Origin: Porticoccaceae bacterium | Lineage (GTDB): Bacteria; Pseudomonadota; Gammaproteobacteria; Pseudomonadales; Porticoccaceae | Length of the DNA: 64,000 bases | Direction: 5' to 3' | Assembly (NCBI GenBank): GCA_012960115.1 | Contig: DUBX01000037.1 | Location: 1 to 64,000 of the forward strand | Shown here: one piece after another, positions 42,972 to 52,101 of the stretch | Layout of the letters: every line of letters starts with the position of its first letter | Position numbering within the stretch: position 1 is the stretch's first letter | Notes under the pieces: generated by a model | Databases searched by the model: none | What the model saw: only the letters and a program-made list of their open reading frames with translations | What the model was told of the DNA's origin: nothing | Position numbers and translations under genes: made by a program

Positions 42972-44030
42972 TTACTCTCCGTTAAAAATAACGACGTGGC
43001 GCAGGTCAAAACGCACGGGTAAAGTCTCGCCAATGGGGATGTCTATATGACTTTGGGTCAGGCAGGGGACACACTGACCATCGGTCAATGCTAATTCGTA
43101 GAGATAGTTGGCCCCCAGAAAGACTTTGGAGACAATCGGTAATCTGGTATCCGACGTTTTGTCGTAGGTCACATCATCTGGGCGAACCAGTAATTTAACC
43201 GTGTTGCCAAGATCTTTTGGCAATGTCTGGATTGAGAGGCTACCCAAATCATTTCCTAGCAGTCCTGCGGCATCAATCTCTACATTGATGACCGACCCCT
43301 TACCGATAAAGTCAGCAGCAAACAAACTCGAGGGCTTATGATAGAGCTGGTAGGGCGCATCGATCTGAACGATTGCCCCTTTATTTAACAACGCGATTTT
43401 ATCGGCCATAGCAAAGGCCTCATCCTGATCATGTGTAACCATAAGTGCGGTCACCTTATTTGCCTTAAGTAGGGTGCGCACTTCAGCAGCAAGTTGCGTT
43501 CTCAATTCGGCGTCTAGGTTTGAAAAGGGCTCATCGAGCAAAAGAATTTGCGGGTTGGGCGCTAGAGCTCGAGCCAGAGCGACACGCTGTTGTTGCCCGC
43601 CTGATAATTCATGAGGAAATTTCTCTGCAGAATTAGCCAAACTCACCAGCTCTAGCATGTCGTTAATACGTTCATCTCGTTGCTTTGCGGGTATCTTACT
43701 TAACCCAAAGCCAATATTTTTACTGACGCTAAGATGTGGGAAAAGAGCAAAATCCTGAAATACCATACCGACTTCGCGGTCTTCCGGAGGCTGAGTATAT
43801 TTAGCGTTACTAATCGATTCTCCATGCAGGCTTACATTACCCTCAGTGACAGGCTCAAAACCTGCAATGGCTCTTAGGAGTGTAGTTTTACCACACCCCG
43901 AAGGACCCAATAAGCAACCTATTTCACCCTCGGCAAGAGAGAAGGAGGCCTTTGATATCGCGGTTACATTGCTATAGGCAACGGTAACCTCATTTATAAC
44001 AAGTTGATCATTCATGACTTGCTCGTTCAT
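42972..44030 (-). CDS. fbpC: Ferric iron ABC transporter ATPase
   Basis: 352 residues. Walker A GPSGCGKTTLLR, signature LSGGQQQRVALARAL, Walker B ILLLDEPFSNLDA, switch His in VTHDQDEAFA and a TOBE-like C-terminal domain (RPDDVTYD). Supplies energy for FbpAB-type Fe(3+) uptake at the inner membrane. Start at 44030 overlaps the permease gene by 23 bp; a second ATG at 44015 is possible. Last gene of fbpA-fbpB-fbpC. Confidence 0.92.
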   Translation of the reverse strand: MNEQVMNDQLVINEVTVAYSNVTAISKASFSLAEGEIGCLLGPSGCGKTTLLRAIAGFEPVTEGNVSLHGESISNAKYTQPPEDREVGMVFQDFALFPHLSVSKNIGFGLSKIPAKQRDERINDMLELVSLANSAEKFPHELSGGQQQRVALARALAPNPQILLLDEPFSNLDAELRTQLAAEVRTLLKANKVTALMVTHDQDEAFAMADKIALLNKGAIVQIDAPYQLYHKPSSLFAADFIGKGSVINVEIDAAGLLGNDLGSLSIQTLPKDLGNTVKLLVRPDDVTYDKTSDTRLPIVSKVFLGANYLYELALTDGQCVPCLTQSHIDIPIGETLPVRFDLRHVVIFNGE

Positions 44031-45681
44031 TAAGAATACTTTTTGTAATTAATAGCACCGGTAAGAGACCAATGACAATAATCGCTAGTGCTGGCAGAGC
44101 TGCATCAACAAGCCGCTCATCAGATGCTAACTCATAGGTGCGAACTGCTAGAGTATTGAAGTTAAACGGCCTAAGAATAAGCGTAGTTGGCAGTTCCTTC
44201 AAGACGTCGACAAATACTAGTAGCGTGGCAGTTAATAGACTGCTTCGCAGAATAGGAAGATGCACCCGTTTTAGTACTTGTCCAGGGCCAGCCCCAAGAG
44301 AGCGTGCCGACTCATCTATGCTCGGCTTTATAGCGCTCAACCCTGATTCTACAGTATTTAAAGAGACAGAAAGAAAACGGACGACATAGGCGAACACGAG
44401 GATACCAATGGTTCCGCTTAATAGCAGTCCAGTTGGGATATCGAACCAAGCTCTGCTTAAAAAATCTATTTTATTGTCCAGCCATGCCACAGGGATTAGC
44501 ACGCCCACCGCGATGACGGTACCAGGTACAGCATAACCAAGGCTCGCTATACCCACTGCGCCAAGTTCTAAACGCGAATTAAAAACGCGTTTGGTGTAGG
44601 CCAAAAATGTCGCGACTATCACACAACAAATTGCAGCAATTGCGGCAAGGGAGAAACTATTGAGGAGTAAGCTTAAAAATGCACCATTAAGGTTTTCTTG
44701 CCAGCGACTAGACGCCCATATCACGAGTTGAGTAGCGGGTATTACAAAGCCTAGCCCTACGATAAAACATCCGGTTAATAACGCAGTGTAGGCGTGCCAA
44801 CCTTTAAGTTGCATACGCACCAATTTTTTACTTGCAGAATTATGGTGGAAGCGCAAACGCTGCCTAGACCATCGCTCTACCATGATAAGAGCAAATACAA
44901 ATAGTAACAAAAAGGCACATAGCTGGGCAGCGGTGGTTAATTCACCTAGCCCGTACCAAGTTCGGAAGATGCCCGTTGTAAAGGCGCTAACGCCGAAATA
45001 GGCAACAGTACCGTAGTCAGATAGCGTTTCCATTAAAGCGAGACTAACGCCCGCCACTATTGCTGGTCGAGACATGGGGATCGCTACTGAGAAAAACGTC
45101 TGCCAAGACTTTTTGCCGAGATTGCGACTGGCTTCTAGTACCGCGGTAGACTGTTCTAAAAAGGCGATTCGAACCAACATATAAACATAGGGATAAAGCA
45201 CCAACGAGAGCATGAAAATAGCACCGCCGAGGGAGCGAGTTTGAGGGAAGTAGTAGTCACCGTAGCCCCAACCAAATGTTGTTCTAAGGGTACTTTGAAT
45301 GGGTCCAGCAAAATCTAAAATGCCAGTGTAGGTATAAGCAATAATGTAGGCGGGCATCGCCATAGGCAATAGAAAGGCCCAAGATAATATTTTACGGCCT
45401 GGGAAGTCACACATTGCGGTCAACCAGGCGGCACTGACGCCTAAAATTAGTGTGCCAAAGCCGACGCCAACCATAAGGAGCAAGGAATTGCTGACGTAAT
45501 CACTTAGTACCGTATCAGCGAGGTGCTGCCATGTACTTGAGAACGGCTGGCTAAGGCTAGCAATAATAACCAAGACCGGTATTGCAACAATGACCGTGAC
45601 AATTAACAGGCCTAACCGCCAACTTCTCCCTGAATATCGGTTGGCGAATTTAAAGCCTGAAATTGCTGACTTTATTTCCAA
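44008..45681 (-). CDS. fbpB: Ferric iron ABC transporter permease (two fused permease halves)
   Basis: 557 residues, about twelve transmembrane segments in two homologous permease halves. EAA-type loops: EASRNLGKKSWQTFFSVAIPMSRPAI in the first half and ESARSLGAGPGQVLKRVHLPILRSS in the second, which contact the ATPase. The start is a TTG at 45681, overlapping the fbpA stop region by 10 bp; no later start would keep the first membrane helix. Inner-membrane channel for iron from the FbpA protein. Confidence 0.92.
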   Translation of the reverse strand: MEIKSAISGFKFANRYSGRSWRLGLLIVTVIVAIPVLVIIASLSQPFSSTWQHLADTVLSDYVSNSLLLMVGVGFGTLILGVSAAWLTAMCDFPGRKILSWAFLLPMAMPAYIIAYTYTGILDFAGPIQSTLRTTFGWGYGDYYFPQTRSLGGAIFMLSLVLYPYVYMLVRIAFLEQSTAVLEASRNLGKKSWQTFFSVAIPMSRPAIVAGVSLALMETLSDYGTVAYFGVSAFTTGIFRTWYGLGELTTAAQLCAFLLLFVFALIMVERWSRQRLRFHHNSASKKLVRMQLKGWHAYTALLTGCFIVGLGFVIPATQLVIWASSRWQENLNGAFLSLLLNSFSLAAIAAICCVIVATFLAYTKRVFNSRLELGAVGIASLGYAVPGTVIAVGVLIPVAWLDNKIDFLSRAWFDIPTGLLLSGTIGILVFAYVVRFLSVSLNTVESGLSAIKPSIDESARSLGAGPGQVLKRVHLPILRSSLLTATLLVFVDVLKELPTTLILRPFNFNTLAVRTYELASDERLVDAALPALAIIVIGLLPVLLITKSILNERASHE

Positions 45682-46712
45682 CCAGCACGATCCATTGCCA
45701 TGATAGCGTCAGCATTATATTGACCTAACTTACCCACATTTAGCTGATCAGCTGTAAAAGGGCCCCATGCACTTAATGTTTTACTGACATCTACTTCAGG
45801 CCGCACTGGAAACTCATTGTTTGCCTCACCATACCATCGCTGGCTTTCATCGTTAGCCAAAAAAGCCAGTAGTCGTTTAGCTGACTCTAGGTTTTTTGCC
45901 GATTGCGTGATACCTGCTCCGGATATATTAATATGAGTGCCGCGATCTCTTTGGTTTGGCCAAAATAAATTAACTTTTGAGGCAGCCTCTTGTTGTCCTT
46001 TATCATCAGAGTTGATCATTCCGCCGAGGTAGTAGCTATTAACAATTGCTACATCGCATTGTCCTGCAGCAACGGCTTTGATCTGATCTCGGTCACCACC
46101 TGCAGGGGCGCGAGCAAAATTAGCAACAAAACCATTTAGCCAGGCTTCTGTTTTCTCCATACCCTGGGAGGCGATCATGCCTGCTACTAAAGATTGGTTA
46201 TAAATATTGCTTGATGAGCGAATACATACTTTGCCTTGCCATGAGGGGTCTGAAAGCGCCTCATAGGTGCTTAATTCAGAGGGATCAACTCGCTCCGATG
46301 CATAAATAATGACGCGTGCGCGAATACTTAAGCCATACCATTGATTCTCGGTACTTCTAAGATGAGCAGGTATAGCCTGGTTAAGTTTCTCTGAAGAAAC
46401 CGCCCTTAAAACACCGGATTTTTGGGCCCGATAAAGACGACCTGCATCAACGGTTAGTAATACATCTGCAGGTGAGTTCAATCCTTCACTTCTTAGTCGT
46501 GTCAGCAGTGCATCACCCTTACCAGTCACCAAATTCACCTTAGTGCCAGTGAGAATGGTAAAACGATCAAGTAAAGGTTTGATTAACGACTCTTGCCGTG
46601 CAGAGTAAATATTCAACTCACCGCCGTACGAGGAAGTCGGAGCGAATATAGAAGTCAAAAGCGAAAAAACTACTCCAAGCGCAGCATTTAGACGGGCTGA
46701 TCGTCGGGGCAT
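45672..46712 (-). CDS. fbpA: Ferric iron-binding periplasmic protein
   Basis: 346 residues with signal peptide (FAPTSSYGGELNIYSARQE; the mature part begins near GELNIYSA). Class II solute-binding fold as in FbpA/FutA: LNIYSARQESLIKPLLDRF, VNLVTGKGDALLTRL, the NSYYLGGM region supplying paired Tyr ligands, and EANNEFPVRPEV. Captures Fe(3+) in the periplasm. A Fur-like box lies about 30 bp upstream; fbpB and fbpC follow without gaps. Confidence 0.93.
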   Translation of the reverse strand: MPRRSARLNAALGVVFSLLTSIFAPTSSYGGELNIYSARQESLIKPLLDRFTILTGTKVNLVTGKGDALLTRLRSEGLNSPADVLLTVDAGRLYRAQKSGVLRAVSSEKLNQAIPAHLRSTENQWYGLSIRARVIIYASERVDPSELSTYEALSDPSWQGKVCIRSSSNIYNQSLVAGMIASQGMEKTEAWLNGFVANFARAPAGGDRDQIKAVAAGQCDVAIVNSYYLGGMINSDDKGQQEAASKVNLFWPNQRDRGTHINISGAGITQSAKNLESAKRLLAFLANDESQRWYGEANNEFPVRPEVDVSKTLSAWGPFTADQLNVGKLGQYNADAIMAMDRAGWK

Positions 46713-46743
46713 TACAACATCCTGTCAAAAACTATATGAGAAC

Positions 46744-46760
46744 GGTTATTATTATCATTT
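46744..46760 (-). promoter_or_regulatory. Putative Fur box upstream of fbpA
   Basis: On the fbpA strand the site reads AAATGATAATAATAACC, matching the GATAAT repeats of the Fur consensus in part. It lies 32 bp before the fbpA ATG. Confidence 0.5.
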
Positions 46761-46841
46761 AAGTAAAAAAAGCAAGCAACCCTTGCTGATTAGTATGGAT
46801 TCCTCTGGTAGTCTTACGGAATTGATCAAGGAGTGGGTTGG

Positions 46842-47522
46842 ATGAGTCATTTTTGGACGGTTGGGGTTCTTCGTTTTGTGCCGAGCTTTTTTGTTATCGC
46901 AGTATGCGTGGGTATTTATAGCTATCCTGGAGGTAATATTCATGACGCTGACCAAGTTGGTTATTCTTTGACTAACAATTTTTTAAGCGATCTGGGAGGC
47001 TACCAATCTCACTCTGGAGACGTTAACTTTATTGCATCGTTCTTTTTTAATGTCGGTATGTTTCTTTTTGCAGCGGTTGGGATCGGGTTTTTGTATGTGC
47101 CTGCATTGTTTAAAGAAGATAGGGTCAATTATCGCTTGGCTCTAGTCGGCTCTGCACTATTTTTCTTGGGTACGGGGTTTTTTGCTGGAATAGGGCTAAC
47201 ACCCTATGATCTGTATCTTGATTTACATGTTTTTTTTGCAATAAATGCCTTTAGATTTCTTGTTCCTGCATCTCTGCTTTATTTCATTGTGTTATTGCGT
47301 AGTTCGGTAGCGAATCGTTTTGCTCTGGTTACTGGCGTCTATTTGGTTGGTGTTATGGCTTATGTGGTTTATCAAATAATCGGTGGAAATCCCTTCGATA
47401 GTGCCGAAGAAATGGTTAGGCAGGCATCGATCCAGAAGTTGATTGTTATAGCAAGTGTCGTCAGTGTCTTTTCGTTGAGTTTTGCCTTTGAACATCAGTC
47501 ACGGTTGCAGACTACTTATTAA
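46842..47522 (+). CDS. DUF998-type integral membrane protein
   Basis: 226 residues, six or seven transmembrane helices. AAGGAG lies 8 nt before the ATG at 46842; a GTG 9 bp upstream is less likely. NNFLSDLGGYQSHSGDVNFIASFFFNVGMF is the diagnostic DUF998 loop and helix, with the NxxSDLG motif. Function unknown for the family. Divergent from fbpA, so its promoter region overlaps that of the iron importer, and ends 42 bp from the converging CsoR-type regulator gene. Confidence 0.75.
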   Translation: MSHFWTVGVLRFVPSFFVIAVCVGIYSYPGGNIHDADQVGYSLTNNFLSDLGGYQSHSGDVNFIASFFFNVGMFLFAAVGIGFLYVPALFKEDRVNYRLALVGSALFFLGTGFFAGIGLTPYDLYLDLHVFFAINAFRFLVPASLLYFIVLLRSSVANRFALVTGVYLVGVMAYVVYQIIGGNPFDSAEEMVRQASIQKLIVIASVVSVFSLSFAFEHQSRLQTTY

Positions 47523-47564
47523 AGGGCATGAAGCCAAACGTAAGGTGAAGGGCAGTACGCTTTT

Positions 47565-47828
47565 CTATTTACGCTTGAGTATCCGCATTAATTCCTGAAT
47601 CTTAGTATCTACGTCTTTTTGAGACTGAAGTGAAGCGGTGACACATTCTTGAATGTGTTTTTCGAGAATCTTGTTTTCTACCGTCGTTATGGCCGACTTT
47701 GCCGCTCTTAGTTGGTCGAGTATATCGATGCAATATTGTCCCTCATCGACCATTCTGGCGACGCCTTTAATTTGACCGCTAATGCGGTTCAAATTAGGTA
47801 TAAGTGGCCTATGACAGGATGATTTCAT
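47565..47828 (-). CDS. CsoR/FrmR-family metal- or formaldehyde-responsive repressor
   Basis: 87 residues, AAGGAT 6 nt before the ATG. All-helical DUF156 protein: NRISGQIKGVARMVDEGQYCIDILDQLRAAKSAI with the first Cys, and LEKHIQECV with His and the second Cys. The Cys-His-Cys set is that of copper-sensing CsoR. Last gene of the minus-strand run barrel-HMA-MerT-like-CsoR, so it probably autoregulates its own operon through the palindrome at 49241-49257. Confidence 0.88.
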   Translation of the reverse strand: MKSSCHRPLIPNLNRISGQIKGVARMVDEGQYCIDILDQLRAAKSAITTVENKILEKHIQECVTASLQSQKDVDTKIQELMRILKRK

Positions 47829-47842
47829 AATAGATCCTTAGC

Positions 47843-48208
47843 TTAGATTATCAGTGGGACTACGTAGGTGAAAAAACTTGCAAAAATAAAAATACCTGTC
47901 GATACAAAGTAGAGTCCTTGAGATCGTCGACGGGTTTCCATACAAACTTTACCTAGCTCTGGATCTATGGGGCAGGGCAATCTAGCCGTTCGGTAGTTAA
48001 TGATGCCTGCGACGACGATCATAAGAAATGCAAACACACTGATTGGTATCTTGTACAGCGACAGTGTTACCAAGAAAGGGAAGGTACTTACTAGGCTGGC
48101 AAAGCTTGCACCTGTCCCCAAGCTTACGAATAATGCAGGCAAGGCACAACAAATCAAGGTCGAGGTCGAGGCAAATAAAGAGAAATAATTGGTGGTTTTG
48201 TCCTCCAT
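47843..48208 (-). CDS. MerT-like membrane transport protein
   Basis: 121 residues; the ATG at 48208 starts directly behind the stop of the HMA gene. Four helices: TSTLICCALPALFVSLG with a Cys-Cys pair in the first helix as in MerT, SLVSTFPFLVTLSLYKIPISVFAFLMIV, a short cytoplasmic loop CPIDPELGKVC with another Cys pair, and a last helix. MerT carries Hg(2+) inward with MerP; no MerA reductase is seen here, so another thiophilic metal such as copper is possible. Confidence 0.75.
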   Translation of the reverse strand: MEDKTTNYFSLFASTSTLICCALPALFVSLGTGASFASLVSTFPFLVTLSLYKIPISVFAFLMIVVAGIINYRTARLPCPIDPELGKVCMETRRRSQGLYFVSTGIFIFASFFTYVVPLII

Positions 48209-48209
48209 A

Positions 48210-48617
48210 TTAATTTCCCATGATCTGAATATCAGTGGTGTTAAGTCCATTATCGAGAATTTTCTTCTTAATATCATCAAGGTTAATCTTAAACGTCGCT
48301 CGATACGCCAAAAGCACTTTACCAGAGGCTAGGTCGACGTCGACTTTAATCACAGATTTATCTTTACCAAACGTTTTCTCTATTCCACGCGCACAGAAAT
48401 CACAGACCATTCCTTGGACGCTAACCAAAGCAATTTGGTTGTTTTTCAGATCTTCAACAAAGATATCAAAACGCTTGGGATCCACAACAATCTCTTTGCC
48501 GTCAATCATAGCTTCATGGAGATGCCCCTCATGGGAGTGCATATTTTCCATGTCGTGTTGCCCGGCGTGTACAGCGGCAGAGGACAGCAGCAAACTTAGT
48601 AATAATAATTTTTTCAT
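48210..48617 (-). CDS. Exported heavy-metal-associated (MerP/HMA) domain protein
   Basis: 135 residues with a signal peptide (LLLSSAAVHA). A His-rich stretch (HDMENMHSHEGHLHE) follows, then an HMA ferredoxin-like fold with metal motif GMVCDFCARGIEKTF (CxxC), KVDVDLASGKVLLAY. Periplasmic metal chaperone partner of the MerT-like protein, whose start overlaps the stop region (TAATATG). The His tail points to copper or silver besides mercury. Lies within the CsoR-type operon. Confidence 0.88.
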   Translation of the reverse strand: MKKLLLLSLLLSSAAVHAGQHDMENMHSHEGHLHEAMIDGKEIVVDPKRFDIFVEDLKNNQIALVSVQGMVCDFCARGIEKTFGKDKSVIKVDVDLASGKVLLAYRATFKINLDDIKKKILDNGLNTTDIQIMGN

Positions 48618-48642
48618 AATTGTCTCATCTATTGGTTAATGA

Positions 48643-49242
48643 TTAGAATCGGTACATTAAGTGCAGGTCCCAATCCGTTTTTTTGTGATAGCTTATTTCA
48701 ACCAGTGCCCCGCCTTTAAAGAATCTTAGTACTGGGTAGGTAATGCGTTCATCGTCTAAATCACTTTTCTTTGTTTCAACCATCAGCCATGTATGAAGGT
48801 CGCCATAGTCGCCGAGATAAGGTGCAACACCTACTTTGACTGACTGTTCGAACATGTCGTAACCGACGCCAGAAGATCGCCTAGCTGAGAAACTGGTAAA
48901 TAGTCGTCTTGTCTCCCAGTCACCCGCCAGCGAATAAAAATGGTTATCGCTATTATTTAGACCAATGCCGGTCTTTAGGTAGAGGTTGCGCTGGGATCGT
49001 GCGGTGTTTTTGCGGTTTATCAGGTAAGTGAATCTGGCTGAAGGAAAGTATTCGTTGCTGACTTTGTCTCTCTGGTAGTCCAGACCTACAGAGTAGTTAA
49101 TATTTGGCGTGTAGTGCCAGTAGATACTATTTGCCAGCGAACCGGAGTTAGCCATTAGCGTATGGCCACCGACATAGGAAATGGGCCTTGAAAAGGATGC
49201 CGAGGACGATAGGAGGAATAGAATAATAATTAGGCTTCTCAT
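48643..49242 (-). CDS. Outer-membrane beta-barrel-like protein of the metal operon
   Basis: 199 residues from an ATG at 49242 (the longer frame has no signal). Signal peptide LIIILFLLSSSASFS followed by alternating hydrophobic/polar strands (YVGGHTLMANSGSLANSIYWHY, YFPSARFTYL, RNLYLKTGIGL) and a C-terminal Phe (LHLMYRF), as in small outer-membrane barrels of lipid A deacylase (PagL)-like architecture; the family was not identified. First gene of the CsoR-regulated set; its start codon lies inside the operator-like palindrome. Confidence 0.65.
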   Translation of the reverse strand: MRSLIIILFLLSSSASFSRPISYVGGHTLMANSGSLANSIYWHYTPNINYSVGLDYQRDKVSNEYFPSARFTYLINRKNTARSQRNLYLKTGIGLNNSDNHFYSLAGDWETRRLFTSFSARRSSGVGYDMFEQSVKVGVAPYLGDYGDLHTWLMVETKKSDLDDERITYPVLRFFKGGALVEISYHKKTDWDLHLMYRF

Positions 49243-49257
49243 ACCCCCGCAGGGTAT
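49241..49257. promoter_or_regulatory. CsoR-type operator (ATACCC...GGGTAT)
   Basis: ATACCCCCGCAGGGTAT: ATACCC and GGGTAT arms around a short G/C-rich middle, as in CsoR/FrmR operators. It covers the start of the barrel gene of the operon that also encodes a CsoR-type protein. Confidence 0.65.
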
Positions 49258-49302
49258 ATGTTTAAATTTTTTTGTCAACTCTTTTTGGTGAGTATTGCGG
49301 AC

Positions 49303-49332
49303 AAAAAAAGGGGTGCCAATTGGCACCCCTTT
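49303..49332. terminator. Strong bidirectional hairpin
   Basis: Self-complementary GGGGTGCCAA/TTGGCACCCC (49310-49329) with A7 before and T4 after. Insulates the metal operon from the upstream TonB-receptor gene. Confidence 0.8.
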
Positions 49333-49343
49333 TAGTGGACTTT

Positions 49344-49367
49344 AAGCCAGACCCTAAGGTCTGGCTT
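49344..49367 (-). terminator. TonB-receptor terminator hairpin
   Basis: AAGCCAGACC / GGTCTGGCTT around CTAA, 29 bp past the receptor stop; a second hairpin follows at 49303. Confidence 0.7.
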
Positions 49368-49395
49368 AATCTTCTAAAAATTCATTATGAATCAA

Positions 49396-51903
49396 TTAGA
49401 AGTTGTATCCTGCCTTCATGTACCAGAAAGCACCTTCGATACCCATTGGCGAAGTCTCGTAGTAGATTGCGCCAAGTACGTTACCTGGTACGCCCGCAGC
49501 TACAGCGCCAGCTGAGCCATCAATGCGCTCTGCTTTTTGATCAAAGATATTCTGAGCACCAACAGAAACGTTGAAGTTGTCAGTGAGGTTGTAAGTCACT
49601 TCTACGTCAACTGTCATAGCTGCATCAGCGTCAGTACCAAACCAGTCAGCGTGTACTGCATAGTACTCACCGAAGTAGTTAGCACGAACAAATGCGCTCA
49701 GATCTTCCCAGTTTTGGTTCATAGTGAAAGTTGCACGATGATTCGGCAGACCTTCTTCTAAACGCTTCACTTTGCTATCGCTAGTGACAGAACCTTGATC
49801 AGAAACTTCAGTATCAGTGTAGTTATACGCTGCGCTGAAGTCAGTTGAACCGCCCATAAGGTTAGTGCTGTAAGTTGCTACAACGTCTAATCCTGAAGTT
49901 TCAGTGTTGAAGTCATTAGTGAAGTAGTTCACTTCACCGATCAACTCTGGGTTAGGAACACCAGCGGCGCCCATAGCAGCTCGTTGAGCAGCAGTAGGTG
50001 CAGCATTACTAGTCAGAGCAATACGATCGTCTACTTCAATGTTGAACCAGTCAGCTGTTAACTCAACTTCACCTAGAGTAGCAACAATGCCTAATGCAAA
50101 GCTTGTAGACTCTTCTGGTTGCAGATTACCTGCGCCCAGCTTGAAGCTTGGTAGCGTTTGCGCTTGAGTCAATTGACCGTCTACTAGAGTAGTCTGAGTG
50201 TTAACTACGTTAGCCTGGCCCTGAGTTGGAGCTCGGAAACCAGTACTGTGAGATCCACGCAGTGCAACGTTATCAGTCAACTGAAGGTTAAAGGCTAACT
50301 TATAGTTAGTGGTGTCACCGAAGGTTGTGTAGTCTTCGTAACGAACCGCACCCTGAACTAATAGATTGTCAGAGACTTGGTTTGAAACATCAACATACAT
50401 TGCATAGTTACGACGAGAGAACGCACCGGCTGAATCAGGTGAGAAACCTGCAAAACCGTGAGAACCTACGTTGAAACCTTGGGCCGCATATTTTCCTGCT
50501 TTCCAAGAAGCTTCTTCGCCTGAGATTACAGAGAAAGTAGTTTCGCGCCATTCAGCACCATAACCAACGCTCATAGAACCGTATTCCTTCGACAGATCTA
50601 AATTGAAGGTCTTGGCTAGCTGAATGTAGCTACCCGTAGAAAAGTCACGTGGAGAGTCAGGACCCATAGATGGGTTAAAGGTGTTGTTCAAACCAAATGA
50701 AGCTTCGTTACGACCAACCGAACCACTAACGTCATAGCCAGTACCGGCCATTGGTCCTGAGGAAATCTCACCGCTTCTTCCCATAGTGAAAGATGAGTCA
50801 GTGATGTTGCCGGTGAAGCGAGGTGTATAGCCACCAGGTGCTGCTTGGTTAAGAATATAGCAATTGGGATCTGCGATTACTGCATCACGACCCGCATAAT
50901 CAGAAGGAGCAAGCGCTGTTGGACAGTTGCCAGACATATCGCCTGTAACGTCAGCAATCAGACGAGTGCCATCACCTTTAGTGAATACGCCACCACGACC
51001 ATCAGGATTACGGAAGTAGAAGCCGCCATCGATGTCGCGCTCAGAATAGTTACCAAAGGCGTACGCTTTTGCGCCGTTGCCAAGGTCTAAACCAGAGTTA
51101 AAGAAGAAAGTCACATCGTCATCGATGATCGGTGCACCCCAGATTTGAGCAGGAAGAGTTACAGACGTATTACCTGCGTCGATAAGAGCCTGTGCGTCTG
51201 GACGCTGAACACTGCGCGAAGTTGCATCATTCTCTTTCATTTGAAAGCTAAGGTTAATAAAACCAGCGTCAGTCAATGGCATACCAATTTTGCCAGCTAC
51301 AACTGTGCTTGCGCCATCACCCTTGCTGTACTCGCCTTGCTTAATAGTCAAGCTTCCACCTTCAGATGAATCATCTAAGACAAAGTTGATTACGCCAGCA
51401 ACGGCATCAGAACCATACTGTGCCGCAGCACCGTCACGCAGAATTTCAACGCGCTTAAGAGCGATACTTGGAATTACAGAGATATCTGGACCCTGTGAAC
51501 CATCATTAACACCACCGCCCTGAAACGCAATAACTGATGCACGGTGACGACGCTTGCCGTTAACCATGACCAATGTGCTGTCTGAAGATAGGCCACGCAA
51601 GTTAGCAGGACGAATCATACTGGCTGCATCACTGATAGGCTGTAAGTGAACGTTTAATGAAGGAACAGCGCTTTGAAGTTGCATAAGAAGGTCATTGCTG
51701 CCTGCTTTACCAAGTTCTTCGGCGTTGATTACATCAACAGGTACTGGTGAATCGCCCACAGAGCGAGGTGCTCCGCGAGATCCTATTACAACGACCTCTT
51801 CTAGCGTCGCGTCGGCAGCAGTTGCCACTGTTGGTAGCGCAATGCCACCAGCAATGATTGCTGCTGCAATCGTGTTTATTTTCCAAATATTAACAGTTTT
51901 CAT
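49396..51903 (-). CDS. TonB-dependent receptor, 835 residues
   Basis: 835 residues; AAGGGGAG 6 nt before the ATG. Signal peptide (IALPTVATAA), TonB box-like ATLEEVVVIG, plug (PVPVDVINAEEL, NLRGLSSDSTLVMVNGKRRHR, VEILRDGAAAQYGSDAVAGVINF), then a large barrel with DNFNVSVGAQNIFDQ, and final aromatic WYMKAGYNF. The RGLSSDSTLVMVNGKRRHRASVI plug is that of the receptor group often annotated as uncharacterised or vitamin/carbohydrate receptors; substrate unknown. Preceded by a hexamer repeat in its leader (51934-51957). Confidence 0.92.
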   Translation of the reverse strand: MKTVNIWKINTIAAAIIAGGIALPTVATAADATLEEVVVIGSRGAPRSVGDSPVPVDVINAEELGKAGSNDLLMQLQSAVPSLNVHLQPISDAASMIRPANLRGLSSDSTLVMVNGKRRHRASVIAFQGGGVNDGSQGPDISVIPSIALKRVEILRDGAAAQYGSDAVAGVINFVLDDSSEGGSLTIKQGEYSKGDGASTVVAGKIGMPLTDAGFINLSFQMKENDATSRSVQRPDAQALIDAGNTSVTLPAQIWGAPIIDDDVTFFFNSGLDLGNGAKAYAFGNYSERDIDGGFYFRNPDGRGGVFTKGDGTRLIADVTGDMSGNCPTALAPSDYAGRDAVIADPNCYILNQAAPGGYTPRFTGNITDSSFTMGRSGEISSGPMAGTGYDVSGSVGRNEASFGLNNTFNPSMGPDSPRDFSTGSYIQLAKTFNLDLSKEYGSMSVGYGAEWRETTFSVISGEEASWKAGKYAAQGFNVGSHGFAGFSPDSAGAFSRRNYAMYVDVSNQVSDNLLVQGAVRYEDYTTFGDTTNYKLAFNLQLTDNVALRGSHSTGFRAPTQGQANVVNTQTTLVDGQLTQAQTLPSFKLGAGNLQPEESTSFALGIVATLGEVELTADWFNIEVDDRIALTSNAAPTAAQRAAMGAAGVPNPELIGEVNYFTNDFNTETSGLDVVATYSTNLMGGSTDFSAAYNYTDTEVSDQGSVTSDSKVKRLEEGLPNHRATFTMNQNWEDLSAFVRANYFGEYYAVHADWFGTDADAAMTVDVEVTYNLTDNFNVSVGAQNIFDQKAERIDGSAGAVAAGVPGNVLGAIYYETSPMGIEGAFWYMKAGYNF

Positions 51904-51933
51904 AATTCTCCCCTTAGAGAAATTGATAATAAC

Positions 51934-51957
51934 GTTATGTTTATGTTTATGTTTATG
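51934..51957. repeat. Hexamer repeat in the TonB-receptor leader
   Basis: GTTATG followed by three TTTATG units, then TTTGTTTTT. It lies 31 bp before the receptor start and may lie in its promoter or leader. Confidence 0.75.
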
Positions 51958-52101
51958 TTTGTTTTTAAGGTTAATAGTGCAGCATCCTATTTCACAAAAT
52001 GCACGTCGCGAAGATTAGCACAAAATTTTTCAAATATTAAAGTTTCTAGTCAAAAAACAACCAAAATAACTACTAATGGATAGATGAGGGGGTGATAAAC
52101 G

